A stretch of DNA of 64,000 nt from Cupriavidus pampae. Its GTDB lineage: Bacteria > Pseudomonadota > Gammaproteobacteria > Burkholderiales > Burkholderiaceae. The position numbers were made by a program, and so were the translations under genes. The DNA lies in the NCBI RefSeq assembly GCF_914271485.1, contig NZ_CAJZAG010000005.1, forward strand, positions 124,001 to 188,000. Direction: 5' to 3'. Positions 27,467-36,478 of this stretch are shown here, piece after piece (position 1 is the first letter of the stretch; each line of letters begins with the position of its first letter). The notes below the pieces were generated by a model. The model saw only the letters and a program-made list of their open reading frames with translations. It made no database searches and was not told where the DNA came from.

Positions 27467-28585
27467 TCAGGGGCTCAGCAGTTTGCCGGTGCGGTATGCG
27501 CGCGCACCGGAAACGCGGCCAATCTGGTCGCCCGGCTTGACGAAGCGCACCTCGCGGCCCATGTAGAACACACCTTCGGTGTGGCTTTCCATCGTGGTGC
27601 GCGTGCCATCGACCGGATCGACGATATCGAACAACGGCTGTCCGGGCCTGACGGTCGAACCCACCGCCGCGCGATAGACCAGGATGCCCGCGGCCGGTGC
27701 CACCAGCTGCTCGCTGCCCGCGAGCGGCGTGGCCGGTTGCAGCAGAGGCGGCAGCGGTGGCGCCTCGCCATCGATGATGCCCACGTGGGTCAGGTACGCG
27801 ATCAGCGCATCGGCGTCCTGCCGCGCGAGCGCGTCGGTTACGTCGCGCTGGCCACGATGCTCCACGGTGACGGCAACGCTGCCATGCGGAATCGGATGCC
27901 GTTCGCCGAAGGCCTGCTGGATCTGATACCACGTATAGCTATGCGCCTCGTCGAACGAGTACGCGCCCGAGTCCAGCGCGAGCAGGCTGGCCGTGGCACC
28001 CAGATAGCGCGCCAGCGGCTCCACCTCGCGCCAGATCGCATCGCCCGTGTAGACGTGCATCGCGGCTTCGCGCGAGCAATGCAGATCAAGCACGTAATCG
28101 GCATCGTGCGCCAGCAGCATCAATTTTTGCTGCAGCGACGCAAAGGCCGAGGCCGGCTTGCGCGCGAGCAGCGCCTCGCGCCATGCGGCCCGCACGATGC
28201 GCAGGTTTTCCTGGCCATCCTGCGTCAGTTGCTCGGCAATCGCGGCACTGACCTCGGTGGCGACCATCGGAAAGTCGCGGTTGAAGTTCTTGCCGCTCGT
28301 CACCTCGAAGCGGCCGACGAAATTGCCGAGCACGCCCTGCGCCAGCCCGATCGGATTCGCGGCGGACACCAGCACCACCTCGCCGCGTAACCGCCCCGCC
28401 TGCTCGAGCTTCGTGAAATCTTCCTTGAGCATGGTCGCGGTGAGCATCGCGGGAATCTCATCCGCGTGGAGGCCGGCCTGCAGGTACACCTTGCGGCCGC
28501 CACCGGGCTCGCCGAAGTGGTGGCTCACGAGTTCGAACGAGACGCCGGGCGATGGCGACAACAACGGATGGGTCTGGCGTTTCAT
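27467..28585 (-). CDS. Succinylglutamate desuccinylase/aspartoacylase-family deacylase
   Basis: 372 residues from ATG 28585. Zinc ligands of the M14-like family are visible as GLHADE (His40, Glu43) and LDLHCS (His near 153), with a catalytic Glu in VTVEHRG. The C-terminal domain (LVAPAAGILVYRAAVGSTVR, then GQPLFDIVDP) is the barrel-like cap found in this family. Members hydrolyse amide bonds of N-acyl amino acids or related small amides. It is divergent from an Lrp gene with a 15-bp dyad in the 82-base gap, and near a C45 amidase and peptide importer, which supports a role in using acylated amino acids. Confidence 0.9.
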   Translation of the reverse strand: MKRQTHPLLSPSPGVSFELVSHHFGEPGGGRKVYLQAGLHADEIPAMLTATMLKEDFTKLEQAGRLRGEVVLVSAANPIGLAQGVLGNFVGRFEVTSGKNFNRDFPMVATEVSAAIAEQLTQDGQENLRIVRAAWREALLARKPASAFASLQQKLMLLAHDADYVLDLHCSREAAMHVYTGDAIWREVEPLARYLGATASLLALDSGAYSFDEAHSYTWYQIQQAFGERHPIPHGSVAVTVEHRGQRDVTDALARQDADALIAYLTHVGIIDGEAPPLPPLLQPATPLAGSEQLVAPAAGILVYRAAVGSTVRPGQPLFDIVDPVDGTRTTMESHTEGVFYMGREVRFVKPGDQIGRVSGARAYRTGKLLSP

Positions 28586-28601
28586 GGCGAAAGTGGTTAT
28601 T

Positions 28602-28616
28602 GTATTCACAAAATAC
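28602..28616. promoter_or_regulatory. 15-bp operator-like dyad between the deacylase and Lrp genes
   Basis: GTATTCACAAAATAC has perfect GTATT/AATAC arms around a 5-base centre. It lies 17 bases from the deacylase start and closely resembles the element at 30021-30035. Confidence 0.55.
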
Positions 28617-28667
28617 TTTTCGCATCGTATCACCACAGCACCAATGCCGACAACCGCCTTTCCTGTC

Positions 28668-29093
28668 ATGGACGACTTCGACCACCAGTTGCTGGGCCTG
28701 CTCCGGGCCAATGCGCGGGCCAGTGCCGCCCTGCTCGCGCACAGGCTAGGCGTGGCCCGCACCACCATTGCCAATCGTATTGCCCGGCTGGAGAAGGCCG
28801 GCGTGATCGTCGGCTATACGGTGCAGGTGCGGCCAGATACCCAGCGCGAGACGATTGCCGCATGGATGAGCATCGCCGTGGAAGGCAATCAGGCGCGCGA
28901 GGTCATCGCGCGCCTGCTGGGCGAGCCGGGTGTGACCGCACTCCACGATACCAACGGGCGTTGGGATCTGCTCGCGGAGGTCAGCGCCACATCGCTGGAT
29001 GGATTGGCGTCCGTGCTCGAACGCGTGCGGCTGATCCGCGGCATCAGCGCCACGGAAACCAGCATCCATCTGACGAGCTACAAGGCGTCCTGA
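28668..29093 (+). CDS. Lrp/AsnC-family regulator
   Basis: 141 residues from ATG 28668, aligned with the usual family start (MDDFDHQLLGLLRANARAS). ATG 28644 would add eight residues. Neither start has a clear ribosome site. HTH ALLAHRLGVARTTIANRIAR is followed by a RAM ligand domain (ALHDTNGRWDLLAEVSATSL). It is divergent from the deacylase and likely regulates it. Its last 16 bases overlap the 3' end of the convergent GntR gene. Confidence 0.9.
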   Translation: MDDFDHQLLGLLRANARASAALLAHRLGVARTTIANRIARLEKAGVIVGYTVQVRPDTQRETIAAWMSIAVEGNQAREVIARLLGEPGVTALHDTNGRWDLLAEVSATSLDGLASVLERVRLIRGISATETSIHLTSYKAS

Positions 29094-30010
29094 GTCACCG
29101 CCACGGTTGACGGTGCCGGCGGTGCCTTGAGGCGGCTGGCCACATCCAGATGGCGCCGCATCAACTCCGCGGCCCCGGCGAGGTTGCCTGATTCGAGCGC
29201 CGCGAGAATCCCCAGATGCTCGTGGCAACTCACCTCCACGCGGCTGCGGCCGTGCTTCCAGTCATAGTTCGACAGGCGCCGGATGCGGTTCAGCCGGCGA
29301 ATCGCATCGACGTAAAAGCGGTTACCGGACGCGATGGCCAGGCCTTCGTGGAAGGCCGCGTTGGTCTCGAAGAACGCCACCGGCGACGCTTCGGTCCACG
29401 GTTGCGTCAGGAACGCCGAATGCTGGATGCGCATGCGCGCGGCCCAGTCCGGCGGCAGCACGAAGGATGGCTCGAGGATCGCGGCCGGCTCGATCACCAG
29501 CCGGAAGCGGTAGCTTTCGAGGCGCGCCTCGCTGTACCAGACCGCATCCTGGAACTTCCAGCGATAGCCAAGCCGGCGCTCGACGATGCCGAGGTCCGCC
29601 AGCCGCACCAGCGCCTGCTTGATGGTCACGCGCGTCTCGTTGTAACGCTCCATGAGGTCGCGTTCCGACACTTCGTCCGGCAACGACTTGCGCTGCCGGT
29701 CGTGTGCGATGCGCGCGAGTAGTTCGTCCTCGTCGGCCGGCACCTGCGCTTCGGCCTCCGCCACCGGCGGCGGCGCCAGCAGCGCCACGCCCTTGTTGCG
29801 GCGCCGCTCCACAAAGCCCTGCGCTTCCAGCTGGTCCAGCGCGGCGCGGATCGGCGTGCGTGACACCCCCAGCGACTCGGCCAGCTTTTGTTCGTTCAGG
29901 CGATCCCCGACCTCCAGGGATTCGTCCCGGATCCATTGCGCAATGCGGTCCTGCAACGCGAGCCGTGTGCGGCCCGAGCCCTCACTCGACGCCAGATTCG
30001 GAATGTTCAT
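29078..30010 (-). CDS. GntR/FCD regulator with a duplicated winged-helix domain
   Basis: 310 residues from ATG 30010; an upstream in-frame start would begin in the operator. The first GntR wing is at about residues 10-72 (LNEQKLAESLGVSRTPIRAA). A Pro/Ala-Glu linker leads to a second, degenerate GntR-like wing at about 85-150 (VSERDLMERYNETRVTIKQA, then LVRLADLGIVERR). The FCD effector domain follows (FFETNAAFHEGLAIASGN, then SCHEHLGILAALESG) with its usual metal/carboxylate-binding histidines. Typical FadR-type proteins are about 230 residues with a single wing. It is divergent from the C45 amidase/importer operon, its likely target. Confidence 0.88.
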   Translation of the reverse strand: MNIPNLASSEGSGRTRLALQDRIAQWIRDESLEVGDRLNEQKLAESLGVSRTPIRAALDQLEAQGFVERRRNKGVALLAPPPVAEAEAQVPADEDELLARIAHDRQRKSLPDEVSERDLMERYNETRVTIKQALVRLADLGIVERRLGYRWKFQDAVWYSEARLESYRFRLVIEPAAILEPSFVLPPDWAARMRIQHSAFLTQPWTEASPVAFFETNAAFHEGLAIASGNRFYVDAIRRLNRIRRLSNYDWKHGRSRVEVSCHEHLGILAALESGNLAGAAELMRRHLDVASRLKAPPAPSTVAVTQDAL

Positions 30011-30020
30011 TGATTTTTTT

Positions 30021-30035
30021 GTGTTACCAAAATAC
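30021..30035. promoter_or_regulatory. Second copy of the 15-bp dyad, between the GntR and C45 genes
   Basis: GTGTTACCAAAATAC has GTGTT/AATAC arms with one mismatch. It shares CAAAATAC and overall layout with 28602-28616, and lies 11 bases upstream of the GntR start. Confidence 0.5.
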
Positions 30036-30113
30036 ACTTCAGATCATACGCGCAAAACCAGACACGCATAACCATAGCCGTACTCCTGACCTCTCCCGCC
30101 GTACGTTACGACC

Positions 30114-31271
30114 ATGACCGAAAACCAACAAGTCGCATCCACCGCTCCCGAATGCCCGCTGATCGAAGTCAGCGGCCCGCCGCGCGAGCGCGGCCGCCAA
30201 TATGGCGAACAAGCCGCCACGCGTATCAAACGTGGCATTGAACATTACTCCCGCCAGCTCGAGAACAACAAGCTCAGCTGGCCGGAACTACAGAAGATCG
30301 TCGCGACGTTCGAGCCGACCATCGCCGCGTTCGATGCGACGTATATCGACGAGATGCAGGGCATTGCCGAGGGCGCCGGCGTGGAATACGCGGCCGTGGT
30401 CATGCTCAACGCGCGGACCGAAGTCCTCAAGCTGGCAGACCGCATGCGCAACAAGCAGCCGGTGCCGATCGAGCCCGACGGCTGCACCGGCGTGATCGCG
30501 CTGCCCGAAGCCACCGCGCATGGTCGCGTGATCCATGCCCAGAACTGGGACTGGAAAGCCGAATGCGCCGAGTCGTCGGTCGTGCTCAAGGTCCACCGCG
30601 AAGACGGCCCCGATTACCTGACGTTCACCGAAGCCGGCGCGCTCGCGCGCTCGGGCATGAACGCGGCCGGCATCTCGATTACCGCGAACTATCTGGAATG
30701 CGAACGCGACTATCGCACACTCGCGGTACCCCTGGCACTGATCCGCCGCAAGGTCCTGGAGCAGAAGCGGCTGGCCCTCGCGATGCAGGCGGTGTACGTG
30801 ACGGCGAAGTCGGCCGCCAACAACATCATGGTCGCGCATGCCGGCGGCGTGGCGATCAACTTCGAGTGCGCGCCCGACGAGACCTTCCAGATCCAGCCGG
30901 AGCGTGGCATCGTCGTGCACGCGAACCATTGGCTGAGCCCCGTGGCGCTGACCAAGCTGCGCGACCTCGGCATTCAGAAGATGCCTGACTCGCTCTATCG
31001 AGACGAACGCGTGCGCCAGCTGGTGACGCCGCATATCGGCAACGTCACCGTCGACACGATCAAGCACGCCCTGTTCGACGACTTCGAGACGCCGTGGTCG
31101 GTGTGCCGCCCGCCGCGCCCCAACACCAGCAACAACCTGTCCGCCACGGTCGCGATGATCGTGATGGAACCGGAACTGGGTTCGATGGAGGTTTCGATGC
31201 TGCCCGCGCTGTATCCGAGTTTCACCAAGTTCCATCTCGAGATGGATATCCAGACATCCACCAGTCGATGA
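30114..31271 (+). CDS. C45-family Ntn amidase (penicillin acyltransferase-like)
   Basis: 385 residues. In this family a precursor cleaves itself before a cysteine that becomes the N-terminal nucleophile; here the expected Gly-Cys pair is DGC124TGV. Supporting blocks are ERGRQYGEQA near 25, IHAQNWDW near 144, the AGALARSGMNAAGISITANY stretch and NTSNNLSATVAMIVMEP near the C-terminus. Relatives include acyl-CoA:6-aminopenicillanate acyltransferase and beta-alanyl-dopamine hydrolase, so it should cleave or transfer amide-linked acyl groups in the cytoplasm. It is first in an operon with the peptide-type ABC importer. Confidence 0.9.
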   Translation: MTENQQVASTAPECPLIEVSGPPRERGRQYGEQAATRIKRGIEHYSRQLENNKLSWPELQKIVATFEPTIAAFDATYIDEMQGIAEGAGVEYAAVVMLNARTEVLKLADRMRNKQPVPIEPDGCTGVIALPEATAHGRVIHAQNWDWKAECAESSVVLKVHREDGPDYLTFTEAGALARSGMNAAGISITANYLECERDYRTLAVPLALIRRKVLEQKRLALAMQAVYVTAKSAANNIMVAHAGGVAINFECAPDETFQIQPERGIVVHANHWLSPVALTKLRDLGIQKMPDSLYRDERVRQLVTPHIGNVTVDTIKHALFDDFETPWSVCRPPRPNTSNNLSATVAMIVMEPELGSMEVSMLPALYPSFTKFHLEMDIQTSTSR

Positions 31272-31291
31272 CGTTCCCAGGAGGAGACAGC

Positions 31292-32944
31292 ATGGCCAAG
31301 GCGACAAAGGCATCGATCGCAACCGCAGCCGCCGCGCTGATAACGCTGCCGGCACTGACCGCGCACGCGCAGCCGGCGCAGGACGCACTGCGCGTGCGGC
31401 TCAATGCCGATATCCGCTCGACCGACCCGGGCATCAACCGCGACGTCAACACCGACGCCGTGGTGGCTCACCTGGTCGAGGGGCTTGTCGCCTTTCGCGA
31501 AGACACTTCGGTTGGCCCGCTGCTCGCGCAGAAGGTCGACGTGTCCGCCGACGGACTCACGTACACGTTCACGTTGCGTCCGGGCCTGAAATTCCAGAAC
31601 GGCGCGCCGATCACCTCGGACGACGTCGTCTTTGCATGGCATCGGTACATGACACCCGCGAACAACTGGCGCTGCCTGTCGGAGTTCGACGGGCGCGGCT
31701 ACGCGAAGGTGCTCAAGGTCGACGCGAAAGATCCGCTGACCGTGGTCTATACGCTCGACAAGCCGTCGGCGCTGTTCCTGAAGACGCTCGCGCGCCCCGA
31801 CTGCGGCGGCACCGGCATCTATCACCGCAGCTCCATCGGGCATGACGGCAAGTGGCGCGAGCTCGTCGGCTCCGGCCCCTACAAGCTGACCGACTGGAAG
31901 CGCGGCCAGTACCTCGAGCTGGTGCGCAATCCCTACTATCAGGCGCTACCGGGCAAGCGCGATGGCAACACCGGCAACAAGACGCCCGAGATCGGCAAGG
32001 TCCGCTTTATGGTCATTCCCGATCCGTCGGCGGCCAAGGCCGCGCTGCTGTCGGGCAACATCGACGTGATTCCCGATGTCGAGGACAACGATCTGCCCGA
32101 GTACCGCGCGCGCAAGGACATCGTGCTGGATAGCACGCCGACGATGAGTCAGGCCGGCATGCTGTTCCAGACCCGCGACCCGCTGCTCAAGGATGCCCGC
32201 ATCCGCCGCGCGATCGCGCTCACGCTCGACGTGCCCGAACTCGTCGATGCAGTGACCGGTGGCGGCTCCAAGGCCAGCCGCTCGGTGATCCCGCGTCCGA
32301 GCCCGTTCTACGGAAAGGCACAGGCCGTGATGCCAGGGCGCGATATTGCCGCCGCGCGCAAGTTGCTGAACGAAGCCGGCTATCGTGGCCAGACCATCAA
32401 GATCCTGACGACCAAGCGCTACAACGCGCTGTTCGATATCGCCGTACTCACGCAGGCCATGGCCGCGGAAGCCGGACTGCGCATCGACGTCGAGGTGCTG
32501 GATTGGGCCACGCTGCTGGACCGTTACACACGCGGTGACTATCAGGCGATGGCGTTCAGCTACTCGGCGCGGTTGGACCCGTCGCTGTCGTACGAGATGA
32601 TCGTCGGCCCCAAGGACAAGCAGCCGCGCAAGGTGTGGGAAGCGCCCGAGGCAATCCGCCTGCTCAACGAAAGCATGAACGAGGCCGATCCCGCGAAGCG
32701 GCAGGCCACGTTCGACGCGCTGGAGGCGCGCATGCGCGAAGACGTGCCGGCGCTCTTTGTCTACTCGGAGACCCGTACCAGCGCCGCCCGCAACTACGTG
32801 CGCAATTTCCATGGCTGGCCGCTTGGACAGCCGCGCGCGTGGAGTGTCACGTTCGCTGGTGCCGCCGCACCCGCATCTGCCAAAACTGCAGCCACGACCG
32901 CTGCCGCGCCCCCGGGTTCGGCACAGGCGGGCATTACCAAGTAA
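31292..32944 (+). CDS. ABC importer substrate-binding protein, family 5 (Dpp/Opp-like)
   Basis: 550 residues from ATG 31292 with an excellent AGGAGG site. Signal peptide of about 26 residues (LTAHAQ). Family motifs include LVEGLVAFRED, FTLRPGLKFQNGAPITSDDV, GSGPYKLTDWKRGQYLELVR and IRRAIALTLD. The C-terminal tail is Ala/Thr/Pro-rich. It delivers a peptide or other small conjugate to the downstream permeases. It follows the C45 amidase by 20 bases, so intake and hydrolysis of the same substrate is the natural reading. Confidence 0.93.
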   Translation: MAKATKASIATAAAALITLPALTAHAQPAQDALRVRLNADIRSTDPGINRDVNTDAVVAHLVEGLVAFREDTSVGPLLAQKVDVSADGLTYTFTLRPGLKFQNGAPITSDDVVFAWHRYMTPANNWRCLSEFDGRGYAKVLKVDAKDPLTVVYTLDKPSALFLKTLARPDCGGTGIYHRSSIGHDGKWRELVGSGPYKLTDWKRGQYLELVRNPYYQALPGKRDGNTGNKTPEIGKVRFMVIPDPSAAKAALLSGNIDVIPDVEDNDLPEYRARKDIVLDSTPTMSQAGMLFQTRDPLLKDARIRRAIALTLDVPELVDAVTGGGSKASRSVIPRPSPFYGKAQAVMPGRDIAAARKLLNEAGYRGQTIKILTTKRYNALFDIAVLTQAMAAEAGLRIDVEVLDWATLLDRYTRGDYQAMAFSYSARLDPSLSYEMIVGPKDKQPRKVWEAPEAIRLLNESMNEADPAKRQATFDALEARMREDVPALFVYSETRTSAARNYVRNFHGWPLGQPRAWSVTFAGAAAPASAKTAATTAAAPPGSAQAGITK

Positions 32945-32959
32945 CCGGAGCCGAATCCC

Positions 32960-33916
32960 GTGTCATCCTCGTTCGTTCTCTATCTGCTGCGGCGCGCGCT
33001 GTGGACACTACCGACGCTGCTGCTGGTGGCGTTGCTCGTGTTCGTGCTTATGCGCCTGATTCCCGGCGACCCGGCGCAGCTGATCCTTGGCGATAGCGGC
33101 ACCGCCGAGCAACTGGCCGACCTGCGTTCGCAACTCGGGCTGGATCAGCCACTGGTCGTGCAGTTCGGCGTGTGGCTCTCGCATATGGTTCGTGGCGACC
33201 TCGGTCATTCGATCACCACCAATGAGGCCGTGCTGCCGCTGCTGTTCGAACGCTTTCAGGTCAGCGCGACCATCGTGCTGGTCGCGGTAGCCGCCGCCGC
33301 GGCGATCGCGGTGCCTGCGGGCCTGTTTGCCGCGTGGAAGCAGAATTCGCTCGCCGATACCACGATCGTGGCGGGCGCCACGCTCTTCCTGTCGATCCCG
33401 AGCTTCTGGCTCGGCCTGCTGTTGCTGCTGCTGTTCGGTCTCAAGCTCGGCTGGGTACCCGTGGTCGGCTATGTCGCGTTCAGTGAGGACTGGCGCGCGG
33501 CGCTGAGCTATCTGCTGCTGCCCATTGTTACGCTGACGCTGATCGAGATGGGTGTGCTGACCCGCATGGCGCGCGCCAGCGCGATCGAGACGCTGCGCCT
33601 GGAGTACGTGACGCACGCCCGCGCCAAGGGTCTGTCCGAGCTGCGCGTGCTGCTGCGCCACGTCCTGCCCAACGCGTTTGCGCCCACGTGGACCATGATC
33701 GGCCTCGTGCTCGGCAACCTGCTGGGCGGTATCGCGGTACTGGAAACCGTGTTCACGCTGCCGGGCCTCGGCCGGCTGCTGGTCGATGCGATCTTTGCGC
33801 GCGACTATCCGGTGGTGCAGGGCTGCCTGCTGTTCACCGCGATCATCTATGTAGTGGTCAACCTCGTCGTGGACCTGTTCTATCCCCTCTTCGACCCGCG
33901 AGTGGCAACCTCATGA
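32960..33916 (+). CDS. ABC importer permease, DppB type
   Basis: 318 residues with six membrane helices, the first at about residues 10-30. The conserved DppB start LRRALWTLPTLLLVALLVFV with LMRLIPGDPA is present, as is the EAA loop (EYVTHARAKGLSELRVLLRH), which contacts the ATPase. GTG 32960 follows the binding-protein stop by 15 bases. The stop overlaps the next ATG by four bases (ATGA). Confidence 0.93.
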   Translation: MSSSFVLYLLRRALWTLPTLLLVALLVFVLMRLIPGDPAQLILGDSGTAEQLADLRSQLGLDQPLVVQFGVWLSHMVRGDLGHSITTNEAVLPLLFERFQVSATIVLVAVAAAAAIAVPAGLFAAWKQNSLADTTIVAGATLFLSIPSFWLGLLLLLLFGLKLGWVPVVGYVAFSEDWRAALSYLLLPIVTLTLIEMGVLTRMARASAIETLRLEYVTHARAKGLSELRVLLRHVLPNAFAPTWTMIGLVLGNLLGGIAVLETVFTLPGLGRLLVDAIFARDYPVVQGCLLFTAIIYVVVNLVVDLFYPLFDPRVATS

Positions 33917-34725
33917 AACTTCGTCTCAATGCGGCCATCGGCGGCACGCTCGTCGGCACCGTGATCACGATGGCGCTCATGTCGCTGGTGTGGACGCCGT
34001 TCGATCCGCTCAAACTCAATCTGCGCATGCGGCTGAAGCCGCCCACCGATCTGCACTGGCTCGGCACCGACGAATTCGGCCGCGACATCCTCTCGCGCCT
34101 GATCGCCGGCGCCGGCGCCAGCCTGCTGGTGGCAGCGCTCACTGTGGTGCTGGCGCTGCTGCTGGGCACGCTGTTCGGCCTCGTGGCCGGCTATTTCCGC
34201 GGCCGGACCGATCGCCTGATGATGGTGGTCAACGATGCGTTGCTGGCATTTCCGGGCATCCTGCTCGCGCTCGGCATCATGGTGGTGACGGGTGCCAACA
34301 AGTACGGCATCGTGCTGGCACTGGGCCTGGCCTATACGCCGACCGTGGTGCGTCTGGTGCGCGGCACCGTGCTGTCGCTGCGCGAGAAGGAATTCGTCGA
34401 AGCCTCGCGCGTGATCGGCAACAGTGAACTGACCACCATGCTGCGCCATATCCTGCCGAACTGCGCCGCGCCGCTGATGGTGCTCGGCACGTCGATGTTC
34501 GGCTGGGTGGTGCTGGCGGAAAGCGCGCTGAGCTTCCTTGGCCTGGGCGTGCCGCCGCCGGCGCCGACCTGGGGCAACATGCTCTCGTCGGGCCGCCCCT
34601 ATATCGAATCCGCAGCGTGGCTCGGCATTGCGCCCGGCCTGTGCATCGCCCTCACGCTACTGGGCATCAATCTGCTGGGCGACGCACTGCGCGACTGGCT
34701 CGACCCCCGCATGGAGCAGGCATGA
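33913..34725 (+). CDS. ABC importer permease, DppC type
   Basis: 270 residues from ATG 33913, which overlaps the DppB-type stop. The HWLGTDEFGRDILSRLIAGA motif, the membrane helices and the EAA loop (EFVEASRVIGNSELTTMLRH) define a DppC-like subunit. The N-terminal cytoplasmic extension is short, so it lacks the OppC_N domain of many relatives. Its stop overlaps the ATPase start in the same ATGA manner. Confidence 0.93.
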   Translation: MKLRLNAAIGGTLVGTVITMALMSLVWTPFDPLKLNLRMRLKPPTDLHWLGTDEFGRDILSRLIAGAGASLLVAALTVVLALLLGTLFGLVAGYFRGRTDRLMMVVNDALLAFPGILLALGIMVVTGANKYGIVLALGLAYTPTVVRLVRGTVLSLREKEFVEASRVIGNSELTTMLRHILPNCAAPLMVLGTSMFGWVVLAESALSFLGLGVPPPAPTWGNMLSSGRPYIESAAWLGIAPGLCIALTLLGINLLGDALRDWLDPRMEQA

Positions 34726-36389
34726 CTACCGCAATGGCTAACCCCACGTCATCCGCGTCGGCCGCCGCCCCGCTGCTTTCGGTGCGCAACCTGACGCTGC
34801 ACAGCACCCGCGGCAACGCCATTCTGAAGGGGATCTCGTTCGAGATGGCGCCCGGTGAGGTACTCGCGCTGGTCGGCGAGTCGGGCAGCGGCAAGACCAT
34901 GGCGGGCCGCGCGATCATGCGGCTGCTGCCGGCACAGGTAGCACAGACCGGCGGCACCATCATGCTCGACGGCAAGGACGTGGCCGTACTGTCCGATCGC
35001 GCGATGCGCGGGCTGCGCGGTCAGGTAGCGGGCATGGTGTTTCAGGAACCGATGGTCTCTCTGAACCCGGCCATGACCGTGGGCGCGCAACTGTGCGAAG
35101 GGCTGCTGCTGCACGAGAAGCTCTCGCCGAAGGTGGCGCGCGAGCGTGCCATCGAGATGCTGCGCCGCGTGCAGATCGCCGATCCGGAGGGCTGCATGGC
35201 GTCGTTCCCGCATGCATTCTCGGGCGGCATGCGCCAGCGCATCATGCTTGCGTCCGTCATGCTACTCAAGCCGCGACTGCTGATTGCGGATGAGCCGACC
35301 ACCGCGCTCGACGCGCTGAGCCAGCGCGAGGTCATGGAGATCATGGCCGATCTGACGCGCAACAGCGGCACCGCCGTGCTGCTGGTCACGCACGACCTGC
35401 AGTTGGTGGCGCACTACGCGGACTCGGTGCTGGTACTGCGCCGGGGCGATCAGGTGGAATATGGCAGCGCGGATGCCGTGCTGCGCGAGCCCAAGTCGCC
35501 GTACACGCGCAGCCTGATCGATGCGCTACCGCAGCGCGCGGTGGGACGTCCGCTGGTCGCGGACCTGCCGCCCGTGATCGAGGCGCGCGATGTATCTGTG
35601 GCCTACCCCGGCGCGCATCGCATGTTCTCGCGCGGCACGGACAAGCTTGCGGTCGATCGCGTGTCGCTGGCAATTCGTCCCGGTGAAGTCGTCGCGGTGG
35701 TGGGCGGTTCGGGTTCGGGCAAGACCACGCTCGGCCGCGCGATGATCGGTCTGCTGCCGCTGGCCGGCGGCACGCTGCAGTTCCGTGGCAATCCGGTTGG
35801 CAGTGGCACGCGCCAATCGCAGCGCGAGTTCCGACTCGCCTGCCAGATGGTGTTCCAGGATCCGTATTCCTCGCTCGATCCGCGCCAGCGCATTGGCGAG
35901 ATCGTGTCGGAACCGCTCAATCATGCGGAGCCGATGACCGCCGGAGAACGCCGCCTGCGGGTGGATCGCATGCTGGCCGAAGTTGGCCTCGATGGGCTGG
36001 CCGAGCGCTTTCCGCACGCGCTGTCGGGCGGGCAGCGCCAGCGCGTAGCCATTGCGCGCGCGCTGATCCGCAACCCCGCGCTGGTGGTGGCGGACGAGCC
36101 GGTGTCCGCGCTCGACATGACAATCCAGAAGCAGGTGCTGACGCTGTTCCGCGAGTTGCAGCGCACGCATGGCTTCGCGTGCTTCTTCGTGTCGCACAAT
36201 CTGGCGGCGGTGTCCGAAGTTGCCGATCGTATCGTGGTCATGCATCAGGGCCGCATCGTCGAGGAAGGCAGCGTCGATGACATCCTCGATCGTCCGCAGC
36301 ATGCGTACACGCAGGCATTGCTGGAAGCCGCCTACGTCGCGCCGGGCCAGCGCACGCCGCTGACGATGAAGATGGAGGCGGCAGCCTAA
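34722..36389 (+). CDS. ABC importer ATPase with two fused nucleotide-binding domains (DppD-DppF type)
   Basis: 555 residues from ATG 34722. First domain: Walker A GESGSGKT near 47, signature FSGGMRQRI, Walker B LLIADEPTTALD. Second domain: Walker A GGSGSGKT near 330, signature LSGGQRQRVAIARAL, Walker B LVVADEPVSALD. Both C-terminal oligopeptide-type tails (SPYTRSLIDALP; QHAYTQALLEAAY) are kept. One polypeptide thus replaces DppD and DppF and completes the importer; it is the last gene of the five-gene operon. Confidence 0.95.
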   Translation: MTTAMANPTSSASAAAPLLSVRNLTLHSTRGNAILKGISFEMAPGEVLALVGESGSGKTMAGRAIMRLLPAQVAQTGGTIMLDGKDVAVLSDRAMRGLRGQVAGMVFQEPMVSLNPAMTVGAQLCEGLLLHEKLSPKVARERAIEMLRRVQIADPEGCMASFPHAFSGGMRQRIMLASVMLLKPRLLIADEPTTALDALSQREVMEIMADLTRNSGTAVLLVTHDLQLVAHYADSVLVLRRGDQVEYGSADAVLREPKSPYTRSLIDALPQRAVGRPLVADLPPVIEARDVSVAYPGAHRMFSRGTDKLAVDRVSLAIRPGEVVAVVGGSGSGKTTLGRAMIGLLPLAGGTLQFRGNPVGSGTRQSQREFRLACQMVFQDPYSSLDPRQRIGEIVSEPLNHAEPMTAGERRLRVDRMLAEVGLDGLAERFPHALSGGQRQRVAIARALIRNPALVVADEPVSALDMTIQKQVLTLFRELQRTHGFACFFVSHNLAAVSEVADRIVVMHQGRIVEEGSVDDILDRPQHAYTQALLEAAYVAPGQRTPLTMKMEAAA

Positions 36390-36403
36390 CCACGCCCCGC
36401 AGT

Positions 36404-36439
36404 CGCGCCTTCAACCGCGCCTTCAACCGCGCCTTCAAC
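36404..36439. repeat. Three perfect 12-bp tandem repeats
   Basis: CGCGCCTTCAAC is repeated exactly three times between the ATPase stop and the LysR start, then trails off into CG. It begins 15 bases after the ATPase stop. Such an array can change copy number by slippage. Confidence 0.85.
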
Positions 36440-36478
36440 CGATATACTGCGTGCCATCAACCATTCTCGGGAGCGCGC

